From: Canna indica
Taxonomy: Eukaryota > Streptophyta > Magnoliopsida > Zingiberales > Cannaceae
Direction of reading: 5' to 3'
Assembly (NCBI GenBank): GCA_034359265.1
Contig: CP136896.1
Location: 4,433,501-4,497,500, forward strand
Length of the DNA: 64,000 nt
The notes under the pieces are model-generated. The model saw only the letters and a program-made list of their open reading frames with translations. It was not told the origin of the DNA and searched no databases. Each line of letters begins with the position of its first letter. Position 1 is the stretch's first letter. Both the position numbers and the translations under genes were made by a program. Positions 24,199-36,787 of the stretch are shown piece after piece.

Positions 24199-24560
24199 CT
24201 TTCCACCGCCGGCGTCGCCCGCCTCCCGAATCCCACTCTGAGTCCGACGAACACGAAAGAGAGAGGGAGATCTGAAGGAAATCGGATCGGAGAAGAGGCT
24301 CCACGCGGCACCGGGGAAGATGTACAGCGAACGGAAGAGGGGGAGAGGGTTTAAATGGAGGAGAATGGTCGTCAATGGCGTCGTCTGGAATACGGGAAGA
24401 GGTTTGAACGTGGAATTGGAGGTCCGGCCTCCGAGGTGGAAAGATCGAGGGGGAGGTACTTTTACCGGGTGGAAAGCGGCCTTTTGTCGTAGGCTTTTCC
24501 ATCTTTATTTATCTATTTATATATATTCTTAATTTGAATATATATATAAATTTGAATATA
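24199..24560 (-). promoter_or_regulatory. 5' leader and proximal promoter of LCB2
   Basis: The leader just upstream of the ATG is G+C and purine/pyrimidine rich, as in many housekeeping plant genes. The A+T-rich stretch at 24500-24560 is the likely edge of the promoter. No certain TATA box. Confidence 0.45.
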
Positions 24561-25269
24561 CACTACCAATGTTCGGCGGAGCCAAAAATTAAATTGAAGA
24601 GGAGCAAACTCTCAAATGAACAAATATTAAATTACCAAAGATATTATTATACATAAAAAAGTAAATATTTTTTACAAAAAAATAATTCATCAAATCATAT
24701 AAAAATTAATTGGAATCAAGCAATTAAACAATGAAATCAACTTAAGCAATCAAACAATCAAGCAATTAAATAAAAATTGCTCTATAGTCCATTACATATA
24801 TGTTTGCTTGATTTCTAAATAAAATAAAATCAAACAATTAAACTAAATTAGTGAAATATGGAATGAAATTAAAATTAAACATGAAACTAAATGAAACATG
24901 AAATTAGACGAGGAATCAAACTAAATGAAATATTAAAATTAAATATGAATCAATTTAATCAAGCTTATGGAATCAAACTAAATGAAATCCTTACCTCAAA
25001 TCCTCAATACCTCCGAACGAGTGGATGACGGGACAACAGTCAACAGATGGGGAGACGTTGAGCGCGGGAGTGCGGGACGCCGGAGACGAGTTCACGACGC
25101 CAACTGGCGACTGGGTATAAATTAGTATAACGCATGGCATACGTTTCTTCTCAGCATTCATACGTTATAAGACTAAAAATTAATATTATTAAACAAAATC
25201 AAGAGCATGCATTATGTATATTTTCACTTATTTATATTATATTAGAAAAAATTAATGAAAATTACATGA
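24561..25269. repeat. Diverged relative of the Mutator-like MITE at 35710-36247
   Basis: From GGCGGAGCCAAAAATTAAATTG at about 24570 to about 24770 the sequence follows 35712-35935 (shared CTCTCAAATGAACAAATA and TTTTTTACAAAA stretches). The right part has drifted and no right terminus or target duplication could be fixed. Confidence 0.5.
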
Positions 25270-26525
25270 ACTTTGACGTTTTAAAAAAATGTGACTCATT
25301 CTTTTATTTGAAATAAATATATATTTCAATATTTAAAATTATAACAATTATAAACTCTCGTTAGATCTCTGTTTATTTACCCGTTATGTGTTGACGTGGA
25401 ACGTCACGGCAGCACATAATTTTTTTTAAAAAATTCAGGATATCACATTATCATTAATCCTACGTGGCAGATTTTTTTAAAAAAATATATAAAAAACTAA
25501 AATTAATCCACGTCACTACCACAACTTAAAAATTTCAAATCTAATATCCGACCAAATTAAAAAACTAAAACCTGCCGCCCACTCGACTTGACACCCTCGT
25601 CAAATCGCTCGACTAATCCCTCGACAAAGGTGTTCCTGTCGCCAGCGCCTCACGTCGCCTGCCATTGTCGTCGGGGCATCACCTCGATTGGTCTCACCTC
25701 ACGTTGCTTATTATCGCCGGCGTATACTTATTGTCGTCGCTAATATCAGTATACATATTAGTATACTGATGCTGATATTTAATTAAACGAATTGATATCA
25801 AATAATATAAAAATGCATTCAAGGTAAAATATACCGGAGAGGAAGCTGATGATGTATCTTGTCGTGTAGGTAAAATAGTCCTTCGCTGTCGATTTGATCT
25901 ACGAACCATAGTATGTAGTTAGATTATTATCTAGGTTTAGGATTCGGGCGACAAGCTTCGGTGATAAAAAATAGGTATCTCGGGCCTGCAAGAAAGGTTA
26001 GGCGAAAGATTACCTTTGGGGTGAGGCGCTAGTGAGACCAAGCAAGAAATAAGAAAAAAAAACCATCGGGATGAGGCGCCGACAATAATAGGCGACGTGA
26101 GGCGATCGAGACCAGTCGAGGTGAGGTGCCGGTGACAATGGAAGGCGACGTGAGGCGCTAGCGACAGGAACACCTTCGTCGAGGGATTTGTTAAGAGTCT
26201 CGAGTCGAGTGGGCGATAGGTTTTAGTTTTTTAATTTGGTCGGATATTAGGTTTGAAGTTTTTAAATTGTGGTGATGACATAGATTAATTTTAGTTTTTT
26301 TATATATATATTTTAGAAAATTCTGCCACATAGGATTAATGATGATGTGACATCCTGAATTAAAAAAACAATTTTTATGTGCTGCCGTGGCATTCCATGT
26401 TAGCACATAACGAGTAAATAAACAGAGATCTAATGAAAGTCTATAATTTTATAATTTCAAAAGTTGAAATACATATTTATTTCAAATAAAAGAATGAGCC
26501 ATATTTGTTAAAAACGTCAAAGTTC
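25270..26525. mobile_element. Foldback element with inverted arms of about 390-420 bp
   Basis: The left arm (about 25270-25665) and the right arm (about 26105-26525) are inverted copies. Paired landmarks include AGATCTCTGTTTATTTAC with GTAAATAAACAGAGATCT, and GGTGTTCCTGTCGC with GCGACAGGAACACC. A third, direct, partial copy of the right arm follows at about 26530-26775. The central spacer has short CGCCTCACGTCGCC repeats. Long inverted arms without coding DNA suit a foldback or Mutator-like non-autonomous element. Target duplications were not resolved. Confidence 0.7.
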
Positions 26526-26775
26526 GGTCCATTTTCATTCATTTTTTCCTATATTTTTTTAAAAAATATGTCACATAGAATTAATGATGACTTGGCATCC
26601 CGAATTTAAAAAATAATTTTTATGTACTGACGTGGTGTTCCACGTCAGCACATAACATATAAATAAACAGAGATCTAACGTGAGTCTATAATTGTTATAA
26701 TTTTAAAAGTTAGAATATATATTTATTTCAAATAAAGAATGAATCATATTTGTTAAAAACGATCATATCATTTTC

Positions 26776-28848
26776 ATTAGTTTTTTCATTATATTATGAA
26801 ATATAATTTTAAATTATATTAAAGCATGCAAATTGATGAAAAAAATTATTGGCAATTACGTTGTGTGTATGGATTTTAAAAATAATTATGGCTTGTTTTA
26901 TTTAAATGGATAGGGTGAACTATAACATCTAGGCAGAAATGAGAAGAGATTGAATAAAATTCTTTTTATCTAATATTTAGTCGAAAATTCAAACATCACA
27001 TTACTTGCGTAATTATATGTACATATAATTTAAATTTAAATAATTTAAATATTATGATAAAAATATTAAAATTAATGATACTTTAAATAGTAATATACAT
27101 ACCTAAATAATTTTAAAAAAAAAAAACATATGCGTGAAAGTTATAAGCTTAGAGAAAAATAATAAATATTAATTTAACTTAACTTAATTTATAAAACTAT
27201 AAAATCAAAATATAAGTATCTCTTTTAAATATGATTTGCATTTTTTACTTTAAATTAGAAATTAAAACTTAATCAAATATACTAATATATACATAAAATG
27301 TTAAAAATGCCTAAATTAAACACACCGTAATTAATTACTATATTTGAATATGATAATTATAATAGTGATAGTTGAATGATTAATTGTATAAAACAATATA
27401 TAAAATCTTTTGTCTTTATCACATCTTACTTTCTTGCATTAACTCAAGTTTAACCTCCTTGACATAGAGTTATCAACTAATAGTCAAATTTCTTAAACTA
27501 GCTTAATCAATCAAATTCTAGTAGCATATATTTTCTTATTTGCAAAATATCAAATATAACCCAAATATAAAATAACTATATCAATTAAATTGCATAAGTA
27601 TGTATAACTACTTCAAAAATAATAAAATCTAAATTATATAAGTTTTATTAATAACAAATTAAGGGGGAAAATCTTGTTTCGGATACCAATTATTCATATT
27701 ATTTTCAACTTTTGTTATATTCATAATATTTTTTTGATATACAAAAAATTAAAATAGTAAGAGAGAAAGTCGTAAATAACTTTAAAAAAAAGAAAATAGA
27801 GTAAATGACAAAGGTTTTAAAAATATAAAAAGACGATCATTTATGCCATGGGAATTGAAAATGTGCATATTAAATCATTTTTAATATAATCTTTAATATC
27901 CATTCATAAACTTTTTTTTATCCAATCATAAACTTATAACTATTCTATTGAAAATGTGAAAATGGGAGTAAGAAAATGATCAAGTACCACAAATAAATGT
28001 ATATTAATTAGAGAGAGGAGATGTGACCGAGAAGGTAAGGTTCAATAAATAGAGAGAGGAGATGTGATTTGAATAATAAGATATGGTTAAATAATATATT
28101 TTTATTTGATTTAATGGTATGGGTTCCTCAAATGATAAAATGATCAGAATGCCCTCAAATATAAAAATTCATGTAATATTATGTTAAATTTATTTTTTTG
28201 TCAAAATATTAGATTTAATTAAATACATAAATTTTTTACAAAAGAAAAAAATCAGAAGAAATGAAAGCATAATAAGGACCGACGAATAAAAGAAGAAATA
28301 AAAGCATAATAAGGACCGACGGATAAAAGAAATATATGAAAATTTGATGAGTATTTTAGGTATTCAAATTTGGGAACCATGGAAAATCAAAATCTTATAA
28401 AATCCATGATTTTAAAATCATAAGATTACCCTACGATACTATACCATAGTTTTAAAAGTTTTCTCAAATATAAAATCATACCATACCATATCATGGTAAA
28501 TCATACTCTACTATAAAACAAACAAGGTCTAAGGAGAGAGTTGGTGTTAAGAGTAGTGGTTGTTGCTATTAGGCGTCAATTGTTATTAATTAATTATTCT
28601 GATTTAGCGTGAATTTTACAGTGGTTGCAGAATTCGAAAATCTACTCCCCTGATCTGCTCATCTCTTCACTATCACCTCATCACCTCCATTTTGATCCTA
28701 AATTTGGCGCATTCAAAACAGTTGAAATTAGATTTCGAACGTCAAAAAAATATTGATTTTCACTCTAATAAATATCATTTTCTCATGCATTTGCTGTAGT
28801 AGCAACGCCATAATATAATGTTATTGCTACGATTTCGTGGGCATTGTT
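26776..28848. other. A+T-rich intergenic DNA
   Basis: No gene recognised. A 40-bp unit containing AGCATAATAAGGACCGACG is duplicated at about 28255-28335, and AGAGAGAGGAGATGTGA occurs twice near 28010 and 28055. Confidence 0.4.
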
Positions 28849-29427
28849 AAGCACTACTAGAATTGTGGTCATCGGCGACGGCTGATACCGTGGCTGAACC
28901 GTTGGTGATGTATATCACGAACGGCGTCAATCGTGACAAATAATCGTCGCTGATGTGTGCGTCTCAGATGTATTGTGACGGTCGAGCTCGGCTGTCACAC
29001 GTAATCATCAGCGATAGCCCCGTGCGCTGTCACTGATAACAACCCATCAGCCACGGCCCAGACCCGTCGGTGATATTATTAGCAACCGTGATATTTGGTG
29101 CCTCCCACGCCATCAGCCATTTACGATAAGCTTTCAGCCACGGCCTAGTGACGGTTAGCCGTGGGTAAACCGTGGCTAAGGGTGTATCCTGTAACTGAAA
29201 AAATTGAAAATTTTGTAAATTCCTGTATACAACTATATATCGACTATAAATAATTTTCAATCACATATTATAATCAGAAAACATCATACACATGCATTAG
29301 AAACCAAACATACAAGTTTTACATAAATATCATCAATATCAGCCTCAAACCGGAGGCAAACAATTATCAAAATATCAACTCGTGCATCCAAGGTTCAAAA
29401 TATAAATAAAATACAAAAACCAAAAGC

Positions 29428-31050
29428 TCACGGTTGCGATGGAGGCGGTGGAGTCGACAACGACTGGGTCGGGAGCGTCGATTGGGTCGAGGAGGACGAC
29501 AACTGTGACATTATAGGTAGAAGGCTAGACTGAGACGCAATCTGACTGAGGATTATCTGCATGTTCTGGATCGTCTGTCTCAACTCGTCATTCGCCCGTC
29601 TCTGCTCATGCATCTGATCCTCCATCGTCAGCCTCTACCCCTCCATCGCCTGTCTATGTTGGGTGAGCTCCGACTCCATGGCCGCTATCCGGCTCTGGTC
29701 TTGCACTTGGGATGACGAGGGCTGCTCACCCGCAACCGAAGGAGTCGTTGCCCCAAGTGGCCCGAGCACGGCGCATGCATGGCCACTGTCTGCAAAGCCA
29801 TAAACACGGCCGTGCTCCCAGCCACCTGCGGCCTCCACCCAAGCTCCTGCGTCAAACTCCTCCGGTGTCCCTCCACGCTCGATCACAGTCCTCGAGTAAG
29901 TTTCCTACACGTGTTTATATTTTAAATATATATAAACTATAAATAAAAATTGTGTAAATCTAATAGACATATATAAATACTTACCATTATGATGGAGGCT
30001 CTACTATGAACGTAGTCCTCCGCTCCTCGTCGACGATGATGGGTGCGCTCAAACACCTCCATCATCGACGGGCGTCGGACGGTGCCGTCCTCCGTCACGC
30101 CCGTCTTACATTAGAAAATAAATACATTAGTATCATTATATATACACAATATATAATTTAATTAAAAGTAAGGAAATTATACATATCATACGACGCCCAT
30201 GCACCGCAAAAGAGATTGAGCCACCTGTGTGGCGTGCCCCCGTGTCGTCCCCCCCGGACATGCGATTTCTCGACGCAGTCCGGGAGACCTCCTGCCACTC
30301 AGGAGTGTCCCACCGCTCAACGAGCTGGTCCCACACAGGGCCACGAATCCACTCGGGGGCATGTCCCCGAGTCTGTCCTATCTGTGTGGCCCCCAACCGT
30401 CTCATCATGGTCTGACGGGCTTGCTGAAGCAACCCGTTATAGCAAGCGCGGGCAACACGCTCCCATGTAGCCTCCACAAAAGTGGTCTGGTCCTCCGGCC
30501 ATGTATAATGACTCTGCAAAAAAAAAATATTATTACCGATGAATATTTAACATTAACATTAATTTAATAAATATACTTATCATGAACTCTCGCCACAATA
30601 AATCCATATGCTCACGTGTCACGTGAGACCATGTAGGCCACGCCCCTTGCATAAACTTCTGGATCGTCCCCACTATCATGCGGGGGACGTCCTCCTGCTC
30701 AAATCTGCACCAAATATAAAATCATATTATGATATTTTGAATTATAAATAAATTATAAGAAATAATTCATGCATATACTTACCTTCTTCCGCGCACAGTA
30801 ACTGCTCTGCGCAGTTGTCCCTCGGGTGGCGGAGGGAGAATTCTGTTAAGCCCTCGTGACCTACATCTCGATGTCGACGAGCCTGGATCGGCTGAAGGGA
30901 TGGTGGCTGGAGGTGGGGGGATGGTGACCATATCAGCTGGGGGAATAGTGGATGGATCAGGTGGGGGAATGGTGGCCGGAGGTGGGGGGATGGTGGTGGA
31001 AGACGAAGGGTCAGTGGGTACAGATGGTGCGGGTGGAAATCGTCGGGAGG
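29428..31050 (-). pseudogene. Ptta/En-Spm Transposase_24 gene of CACTA 1
   Basis: Probably a DNA-binding accessory protein of CACTA transposition. Exons inferred by comparison with the copy in element B: about 31050-30783 (proline-rich, TIPPPPATIP repeated), 30704-30581, 30513-30187, 30104-29985 and 29904-29428. Phases agree throughout. Conserved blocks include YTWPEDQTTFVEATWE, WQEVSRTASRNRMSGG and MMEVFERTHHRRRG. Damage: the donors after 30581 and 30187 read ATAAGT and ATATGT instead of GT, and a TAG interrupts the last exon (29637-29635). The last exon is predicted to be coiled and Gln-rich. The 5' end was lost in the deletion that joins it to TNP2. Confidence 0.75.
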
Positions 31051-31052
31051 TC

Positions 31053-31943
31053 CTACGAGGAATACCGAAGCACCTTTAAGGGAATATTTTTTTGTCGGAC
31101 CGATTTCTTCTCCTTGTAACGAGGATGTTCACATACCAGACATTGTTCTAACTGTGCATTTTCTTTATAATATAAAATGCAGTTATTTGGGCACGCGTGT
31201 ATCTTTTCGTACCCAAGCTCTAATTTTCTCATCAACTTTTTTGTTTTATAAAAGGTTGGCTCAAACTTGTTATTTTGAGATAGTATACCACTGATAAAGT
31301 CTGCAATCTGATCAAACGCAACCCCGCTGATATTACAATCGGACTTGATGTTCAGGAGTTGTGTCATTGCCGAAAATCTTGTATAATTAGGACAATTCTC
31401 ATACAAAGGTTCATAGGCAGCTTTCAACATCTCGTAAAATTCTGCAGTCTTCTTATTCGACAATTCAATCTATATCTTAGGTTGTGTTTCAGTGACTTCA
31501 ACTATCATAGTATCTGGTGGCACTACCGTCTCAGTAACTGACTTAATATTATCATTTAAATGGAATTATCCTCCAAGACTATCCAGAATCATTGCTCTAT
31601 AAGGATTAAGTGGATTGGAAGAAGAAACATCAGCAGAAGAAGATTCACCATGAGTTTGGACAATAGGATTGCTCGACGTCCCGACTTGACGTGACTCCCC
31701 GTGACAATTCCATACAAAATATATTGGTGTGAATCCTTTTGTATACAGATGCAGTGTGACAGTTTCTTGGTCCAAAAATCTTATGTTCAAATATTTTCAG
31801 CATGGACATCAGATTTTATCACCACTAAGGAATTTTTCATTCGAGTATGCGAAATTTAAGAAGTAAGTTATGCCTACTCGAAATTCGTTCGTTATAGCTC
31901 CACAATGAATTCATCGGTACATCCAACTTCGATCGCCCGACAT
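31053..31943 (-). pseudogene. TNP2-type transposase (Transposase_21), N-terminal remnant of CACTA 1
   Basis: ATG at 31943 starts MSGDRSWMYR, the Transpos_assoc-type N-terminus seen also in elements A and B. Later blocks are LDQETVTLHLYTKGFTP, KTAEFYEMLKAA, EPTFYKTKKLMRKL and HPRYKEKKSVRQKN. Stops and small frame changes interrupt it near 31910, 31800 and 31565. The frame breaks off after PLKVLRYSS, where B continues with FPLTPRLQ; everything after this, including the catalytic region, is deleted. Confidence 0.8.
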
Positions 31944-32349
31944 GTTCTGTCAAAAAGTTTGCAATATATTTAGGTGGGATGATCCTATTCCATTCGGGAT
32001 TCATGTTATTCATATTGCACTTAATATTTTTTTTAGTCATTAACTTCATTCTAAATTTCGGCAGCATGTCCCTATAGTTCTCCGAATACGCATATCATCT
32101 GGGCGGGTATCAGAGAACAAGGGAGATACAAGCCAAAATTTAAAAATGAAGTTAATGACTAAAAAAAAAACTAAGTGCAATATAAATAACTATGCTCCCA
32201 AATTGTCCAATTAGGGACAATTCAAAGGTTGTACGTCGTATAAAAGATCATTAACTTCGTTTACACGGACATACAACCCCCGAACGGATATAAGGTTTTG
32301 CAAAATTAAAACATGACTCGTCGATCGTACGTGAAACGTATCAACTCGT

Positions 32350-32610
32350 CGTGATTTTTTTTCTAACTTTATGGATGCCAACACGAGTCCATCCATTGTG
32401 GACGATTCCGCGCGAGTCCAAAGTGGACGATTCCGGCACGAGTCCATCTATTGTGGACGATTTCGTCACGCGCAAGTCCATTCATTGTGGACGATTTCAG
32501 CACGAGTCCACCATGGACGATTTGATCACGAGTCCAAAGTGGACGATTTGGCCGCGAGTCCACTGTGGACGATTCCGGCGCGAGTCCTCAGTGGACGATT
32601 TCGCGTGACT
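32350..32610. repeat. Tandem array of about 30-bp units in CACTA 1
   Basis: About eight units of the form GTGGACGATTYCGGCACGAGTCCA. Comparable arrays, in the opposite orientation, lie at the matching place in elements A (49220-49400) and B (55165-55310), each between the terminal region and TNP2. Confidence 0.85.
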
Positions 32611-33621
32611 ATTAATTAATATTAAACTAATACTTAACCTAATTAACCATTAATTTCTAATTATTAACGATTAATTTCTATTAATTAACAATAAAAAATT
32701 AAAAAAACCCTAATCAAACTATGATTAGGGTATTTAATCCCTAATCAAACTTTGATTAGGGATTAATTACCCTAATCACAGTTTGATTAGGGTAATAAAA
32801 CCCTAATCAAGCAGTAGCCGGCATCACTGTCGTGATGCCGGCTACTGCTCGTCGGCATTGGGGCCGATGGTAATCAGCCCCAATGCGGCGTCGGCCGGGT
32901 TTAGTCCTGCGCGGAGATGAATGCTGGGTCTACGTCGGCGCAGAGAGGCAGCGCGAGCGGAAATAGAGGGCGGCGCTGTGTGGATTTAACGGAGGAGGAG
33001 AGGAAGCATACCGAAAGGGGGAGGTTCATCGGCGGTGATTGACGGCGGCAGCAACAGGCAGCGACTCCGCGGTAACTCGGCAGCAACGGACGGCGGCGAC
33101 AGTGGCGAGCAGAGAAGGAAGAAGAAGAAAGAGGAAGGGTCAGGCGCGAACGCAAACAAAAAGGATTTTAACCGACGGCTCATCGGCCGTCGAAAAACCG
33201 TGGATCTGTAATTTTATTATCACCGACGGCTCTGCTAGCCGTCGATTAAGAGTATTTTATATTCGCGTTGTGTTCATGATAAGCGACGGTCGCAGCCAGT
33301 CGTGGCTAATGACTTACTTATATCACCGACGTCGTAGCGTAGCCGTCGCTACTAACCTATTTTATTTCGTGCGCCCGGTTACTCTCATCACCAACGATTC
33401 CGAGGCCCTCGCTAAGCCGTGACAACTAACCCATTTTATTTCATGCGTCGTGCGCACCATGATCTAAGAGCGACGGCTATGGTTCGACGTATGAGAGCCG
33501 CGGCTGATTTTATTACATCAGTCACGACCGACGGAGCCGACACAAAGTCGTGAATGATTATGACGGCCCTGTCAGCCGTCGCTGACCCCCGTTGCTGATG
33601 TAGTATATTCTAGTAGTGAAG

Positions 33622-34826
33622 GGATATTCTTAGATACAAAATATACTGCAAATATTAATATGTTTCATGTTCAATTAATATGTTCAATGCAAGAATACGA
33701 GATTATATGTTTGTGTATTAAATAGAGAATAAATTAATCTTGCAAATATTAAACTAATCTTCTAAATATATAAATATGTCATCACATTTTTCAAAAAATC
33801 CAAAATAAATCACATTAATCTGTAAAAAGTTTACTCAATTTTAAGATTTTTAAATATTAGAATTTTTTATAAATAAATTTAAAAAATATCCTATTTTTTA
33901 TATTTATTAGAAAAATAATTACTTGAATTTTGATTTTAGTCCCTATAGTTTATAAAATTTTAGTTTTAGTCCTCATAGTTTACAAAATTATTTTAGTCAT
34001 CATAGTTTACAAAGTTGATTCTTATAGGCTCCGCGTCAGTAATGTCCAGTCAGCAGTTGTTATCCACGTTAATTCTGTTTAGACCTCATGTGACGGTAGG
34101 GATCAAATCCTAAACGAAAATAAAATGTAGGGACTAAAATCAAAAATTTAAAATTATAAAGACTAAGATCAAAATTAGAGTAAATTGTGAGAACTAAAAG
34201 TATATATATATTATCAATTTTATTTTTCAAAGTCTATTTCTTTTTTTTATACGGATATCATGATAAATTGGGATTAAAATATGTTTTTTATCCTATTATT
34301 TTTTAATTCCATAAAGTAAATATACCTAATAAATTTGAGCGTGTCACACAATCCAATAACTTGATGAATTTGAACTCTTAATCTAATTAAAACTAGTATT
34401 GGCGTGGAAACATTTTGACTTTGGAACTCATCATTACAACTACCATTTCCCAAAGTCAAGCGAAACAAATCTAGTTTGTGATATGTTAGTCAAACTCTTG
34501 GACGTTATATTCTAGTCAAATTCGACCAATCTAATAAATTAAGGAGAATAAGTTTAAAAAAACCTTCAAATTAACTAAATTTAATCATTTAGGTCAAAAT
34601 TAAACTCTTGTGCCGCCCATAGTAATTAGAAGGAAAGAAAAGGAGGGCAAGTTGACGTATTGGAAGATTCGAATTCCAACTGCCTTGAAATAGACGGCAA
34701 AAGAATCAACCATCCTCAATGATTAAGTCACTTAATAATTGGAGGTCACATTATTACCGATGCAGATGACGTAAAAGAGTCGATATGGATATCGTGCTGA
34801 TGCAGATGACGTAATATATGCGTTAA
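33622..34826. other. Intergenic DNA with an inverted-repeat element
   Basis: Between about 33925 and 34205 the two halves are inverted: TTTTAGTCCCTATAGTTTA on the left and GGGACTAAAATCAAAAATT on the right. It looks like an old MITE. Around 34755-34815 the phrase GATGCAGATGACGTAA occurs twice. No gene seen. Confidence 0.45.
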
Positions 34827-35653
34827 GGGGGGCGTTTGTAACATTTGTACGTAAAATTAAATGTAAATGAATAAAATTTGCGGTGGTTGCCCGTAATTAA
34901 AGTTACAATTGTTATTTACTAGCACAAATAAAAATTACAATTACACTTGTAATTAATATCTAATGTATCTAGATTCTATGGCTCAACTAGATAGCCCGAT
35001 ACGATAAAATCGTAATCAGACCGTCTGTTATACATTAACAAAAATTGCGTCATCTGCGACGGCTTCTGCGTACGTAGAGCCCTCGCAGTTGAGCAATTGC
35101 GACGACAATTGCGGTCGCTACGAGTCCGTCGCTGATAGGCTCGCCACAGAATTTATGCGATCGCCATATCACCGTCGCCAAAGATATAGATATTGCGATA
35201 GCTAGTGTCCACCGTAAAGCCGTCGCATAGTTATTTGCGACTACTTCATGCGACCAGTCCATGGGCATCTGCAACGGCGATAGCCGTCGCAGGCGTATAT
35301 ATATTTTTAAATAAAATTAAAAAATATAATTTTTTTTTAAATATTTAATTAAAATACATATGAAACAATATTTAATTAATTTCCTATGTTACACATTTCT
35401 CCTTTCCTAGATTATGAAAACGAAGCAGTAGTTTCCAGCATAGACAACTGATACACAGTTAGGGAGGAGGTGCAAGGAATCAATTTCAAAAATTCTTAGC
35501 AAGGATTTACTATCAAACTTTTACTAACATGACAACTCATGGAATAAAAAAGTTTTCATCTTAGCATAAGGAGATGGAATTTTCATAGCTATACAACAAG
35601 ATCCGGTGTGGTGATTAATTACTACTAATCTCTGTGGACTGGAAGATGATACC

Positions 35654-35709
35654 ATGGCTAAGTTTGTCACTTTCTTGTTTGTTCTGTTGCACATCGGCTT
35701 CATTGCCCG
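35654..35709 (+). pseudogene. Signal-peptide-like exon start interrupted by the Mutator-like MITE
   Basis: ATG at 35654 begins MAKFVTFLFVLLHIGFIA, a typical secretory leader. The MITE at 35710 cuts the frame. Downstream of the MITE the open frame is short and Leu/Pro-rich with no recognised domain. Possibly a second captured gene fragment in CACTA C. Confidence 0.3.
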
Positions 35710-36247
35710 TTGCGGAGCCAGAAATTAAATTGGAGGGGGGCAAGCTCTCAAATGAACAAATACTAAATTACCAACGATATTATACATGAAAAAATAAGTA
35801 TTTTTTACAAAATAATAATAATTCATCACATCATATATAAAAGTCATTATAAACATTATTCGTATATAATGCAAAGCAGAGAACATAACTAAATGAAATC
35901 AAATAATCTATTGTATAAAAATGAATCAGGCAATTAAATGAAAATTGCTTCATATCGTTTGTTGGACGCCGACAGGAGATCGACGGGTAGACGAAATGAT
36001 TGGCTGGACGCCAGAGCACGCGACCGAGCGGCAAACGATCGACACGACAGGAGATGGGGACCGATCGACGGCAAGGAGATGAGGAGGGTTAGGTATCGGG
36101 AAAGAAAATAAGTAATTTGAGGATAGATGAGTAATTTTTAAAATGAAGAAGGGCAAAATGATCAAAATACATATATATAAGACCCAAAAAAATCAAAATT
36201 GAATGGGGGCAGCTGCCCCCCATCCTGCTGCAGTAGCTCCGCCATTG
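35710..36247. mobile_element. Mutator-like MITE, 538 bp, with 11-bp target duplication
   Basis: Ends are TTGCGGAGCCAG and TAGCTCCGCCATTG. TTCATTGCCCG flanks both sides (35699-35709 and 36248-36258). A 9-11 bp duplication is typical of Mutator-like elements. Interior shares CTCTCAAATGAACAAATA and other blocks with 24570-24770. No coding capacity. Confidence 0.8.
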
Positions 36248-36787
36248 TTCATTGCCCGCCTCCTCCCTCTTCTTCTTCACTACATACCTTGTTGTACTCC
36301 TATTCTAATTAATCCCTCTTCAAGCCTACTAAGTAAATGAGTCAATCATCCCAGATGAAGTTTGGAAGGTGACACACACCATTTACTACTTCATTAAACG
36401 ACTTCGATTCCATCCTCGATGTAGAAGTTTCTGCAAGATGACACATGCTTAGACCTGATCAACACAATTGAAGAATGCTCAATATAAATAAATAACTAGC
36501 AAATTGGGAGAAACTCATACTGAAACAATTGCTAAAACATGATTGTCTGTTTCTTTTATATATATATAATGCAAAAAAAGAACACAGAAATCTATTTGAA
36601 ACTACTGCAAAAATAAAACGAAGATAAAAAAACTCAAGCACTTGGTCACAAATCAGAATAACAAGATCCGACAACCACTAAGAGACTTCTTATTTCTCCT
36701 AATACAACAAGATTGTATTACTTCTGTGTTTTGAGTTTAAAAAATGGTCAAGAGTCAAGACGCCAATCAACTGAGTTAAAAAAAAAA

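Larger units (their letters stand above)
28852..33618 (-). mobile_element. CACTA (En/Spm) transposon 1, 4767 bp, with 3-bp target duplication
   Basis: Ends are CACTACTAGAAT at 28852 and ATTCTAGTAGTG ending at 33618, flanked by AAG on both sides (28849-28851 and 33619-33621). Both ends carry subterminal repeats of the CGACGGCT/AGCCGTCG type. Genes run on the minus strand: a truncated TNP2 transposase fused by a deletion to a Transposase_24 (Ptta) gene. An array of GTGGACGATT units lies near 32380-32610. The element is defective. Confidence 0.93.

Noticed and set aside
23732..24502. 256-codon minus-strand frame with an apparent ATG
   Set aside because: It reads through LCB2 leader, exon 1 and intron in the wrong frame for exon 1 and only catches exon 2; the spliced LCB2 model explains the region.
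32901..33422. Overlapping Ser/Arg-rich frames on both strands
   Set aside because: Composition-driven frames in the G+C-rich leader of CACTA 1.
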